DNA from: Buchnera aphidicola (Pseudoregma panicola)
GTDB lineage: Bacteria; Pseudomonadota; Gammaproteobacteria; Enterobacterales; Enterobacteriaceae
Reading direction: 5' to 3'
Length of the DNA stretch: 7,047 nt
Assembly: GCF_039376655.1 (NCBI RefSeq)
Contig: NZ_CP135001.1
Coordinates: 1 to 7,047, forward strand
This document shows, piece by piece, positions 6,878-7,047 of this stretch. A program made the translations under genes and the position numbers. Every line of letters starts with the position of its first letter. Position 1 is the stretch's first letter. The notes beneath the pieces were generated by a model. That model saw only the letters and a program-made list of their open reading frames with translations. It made no database searches and was not told where the DNA came from.

Positions 6878-7047
6878 TATTTAGATAGAAAATACATTAA
6901 TTTTTTTTTATATTTTAAAATTTAAAAATTATTTTAATATTATTATTTAATTAATATAAAATATTTAATAATAAATATTTTTAAATTTTTTTTTAAAATT
7001 AAAAAAATTATTTAAACTATTGTTACTTTTTTGTTGAGAAAAAATTA

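Larger units (their letters stand above)
6725..7046. other. Divergent yqhA-repA intergenic region (322 bp)
   Basis: This spacer should contain the promoters of both yqhA (minus) and repA (plus, starting at 7047). It is almost pure A/T and I cannot assign a promoter with any confidence. It holds the yqhA ribosome-binding site, a 29-bp palindrome (6849-6877), a looser imperfect inverted repeat around 6935-6985, and a slightly mixed block just before repA (7016-7040) with GAG at 7036-7038 as the probable repA ribosome-binding site. I see no CopA/CopT-like G/C hairpin and no convincing leader peptide. Confidence 0.6.

Noticed and set aside
5988..7046. CRISPR-like or tandem repeat array in the A/T spacers
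   Set aside because: Recurring words are low-complexity A/T; no regular repeat-spacer periodicity.

Overview
The window reads as a complete small circular plasmid, about 7.05 kb, from an obligate insect endosymbiont. The best fit is the leucine plasmid (pLeu) of Buchnera aphidicola, the primary symbiont of aphids. Three things support this. Base composition is extremely A/T-rich, with A/T at nearly every third codon position and spacers that are almost pure A/T. The proteins are close to enterobacterial LeuA, LeuB, LeuC, LeuD and YqhA but are enriched in Lys, Ile and Asn. The set repA + leu genes + yqhA is the known gene content of Buchnera leucine plasmids. The two ends of the window also join: the last base (A, 7047) followed by the first two (TG) makes an ATG in frame with the replication gene that is otherwise cut open at the left edge.

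Layout: repA (+, 7047 across the junction to 854); a 387-bp spacer holding a mixed-composition, TGCAA-repeat block that is my candidate replication origin, plus a weak promoter candidate; leuB (1242-2333), leuC (2341-3747), leuD (3782-4378) and leuA (4449-5987), all on +; a 233-bp convergent spacer carrying a pair of inverted GTAC-containing repeats; yqhA on - (6221-6724); and a 322-bp, almost pure A/T divergent spacer between yqhA and repA that contains a 29-bp perfect palindrome.

Together leuA, leuC/leuD and leuB cover the whole leucine-specific branch from 2-ketoisovalerate to 2-ketoisocaproate. The final transamination and the valine-branch steps must come from elsewhere (chromosome or host). 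Placing the branch on a plasmid is the accepted explanation for raised leucine supply to the phloem-feeding host. RepA presumably drives replication; YqhA is an inner-membrane protein of unknown role.

The distinctive points are the operon order leuB-C-D-A instead of the usual leuA-B-C-D, a single repA with no second copy, no recognisable leuL attenuator or CopA-type antisense control, erosion of LeuA's C-terminal regulatory domain, and long poly(A) tracts inside essential genes. I see no phage, transposon, CRISPR, tRNA or rRNA. The genes are a known system; the least explained parts are the repeats in the spacers.
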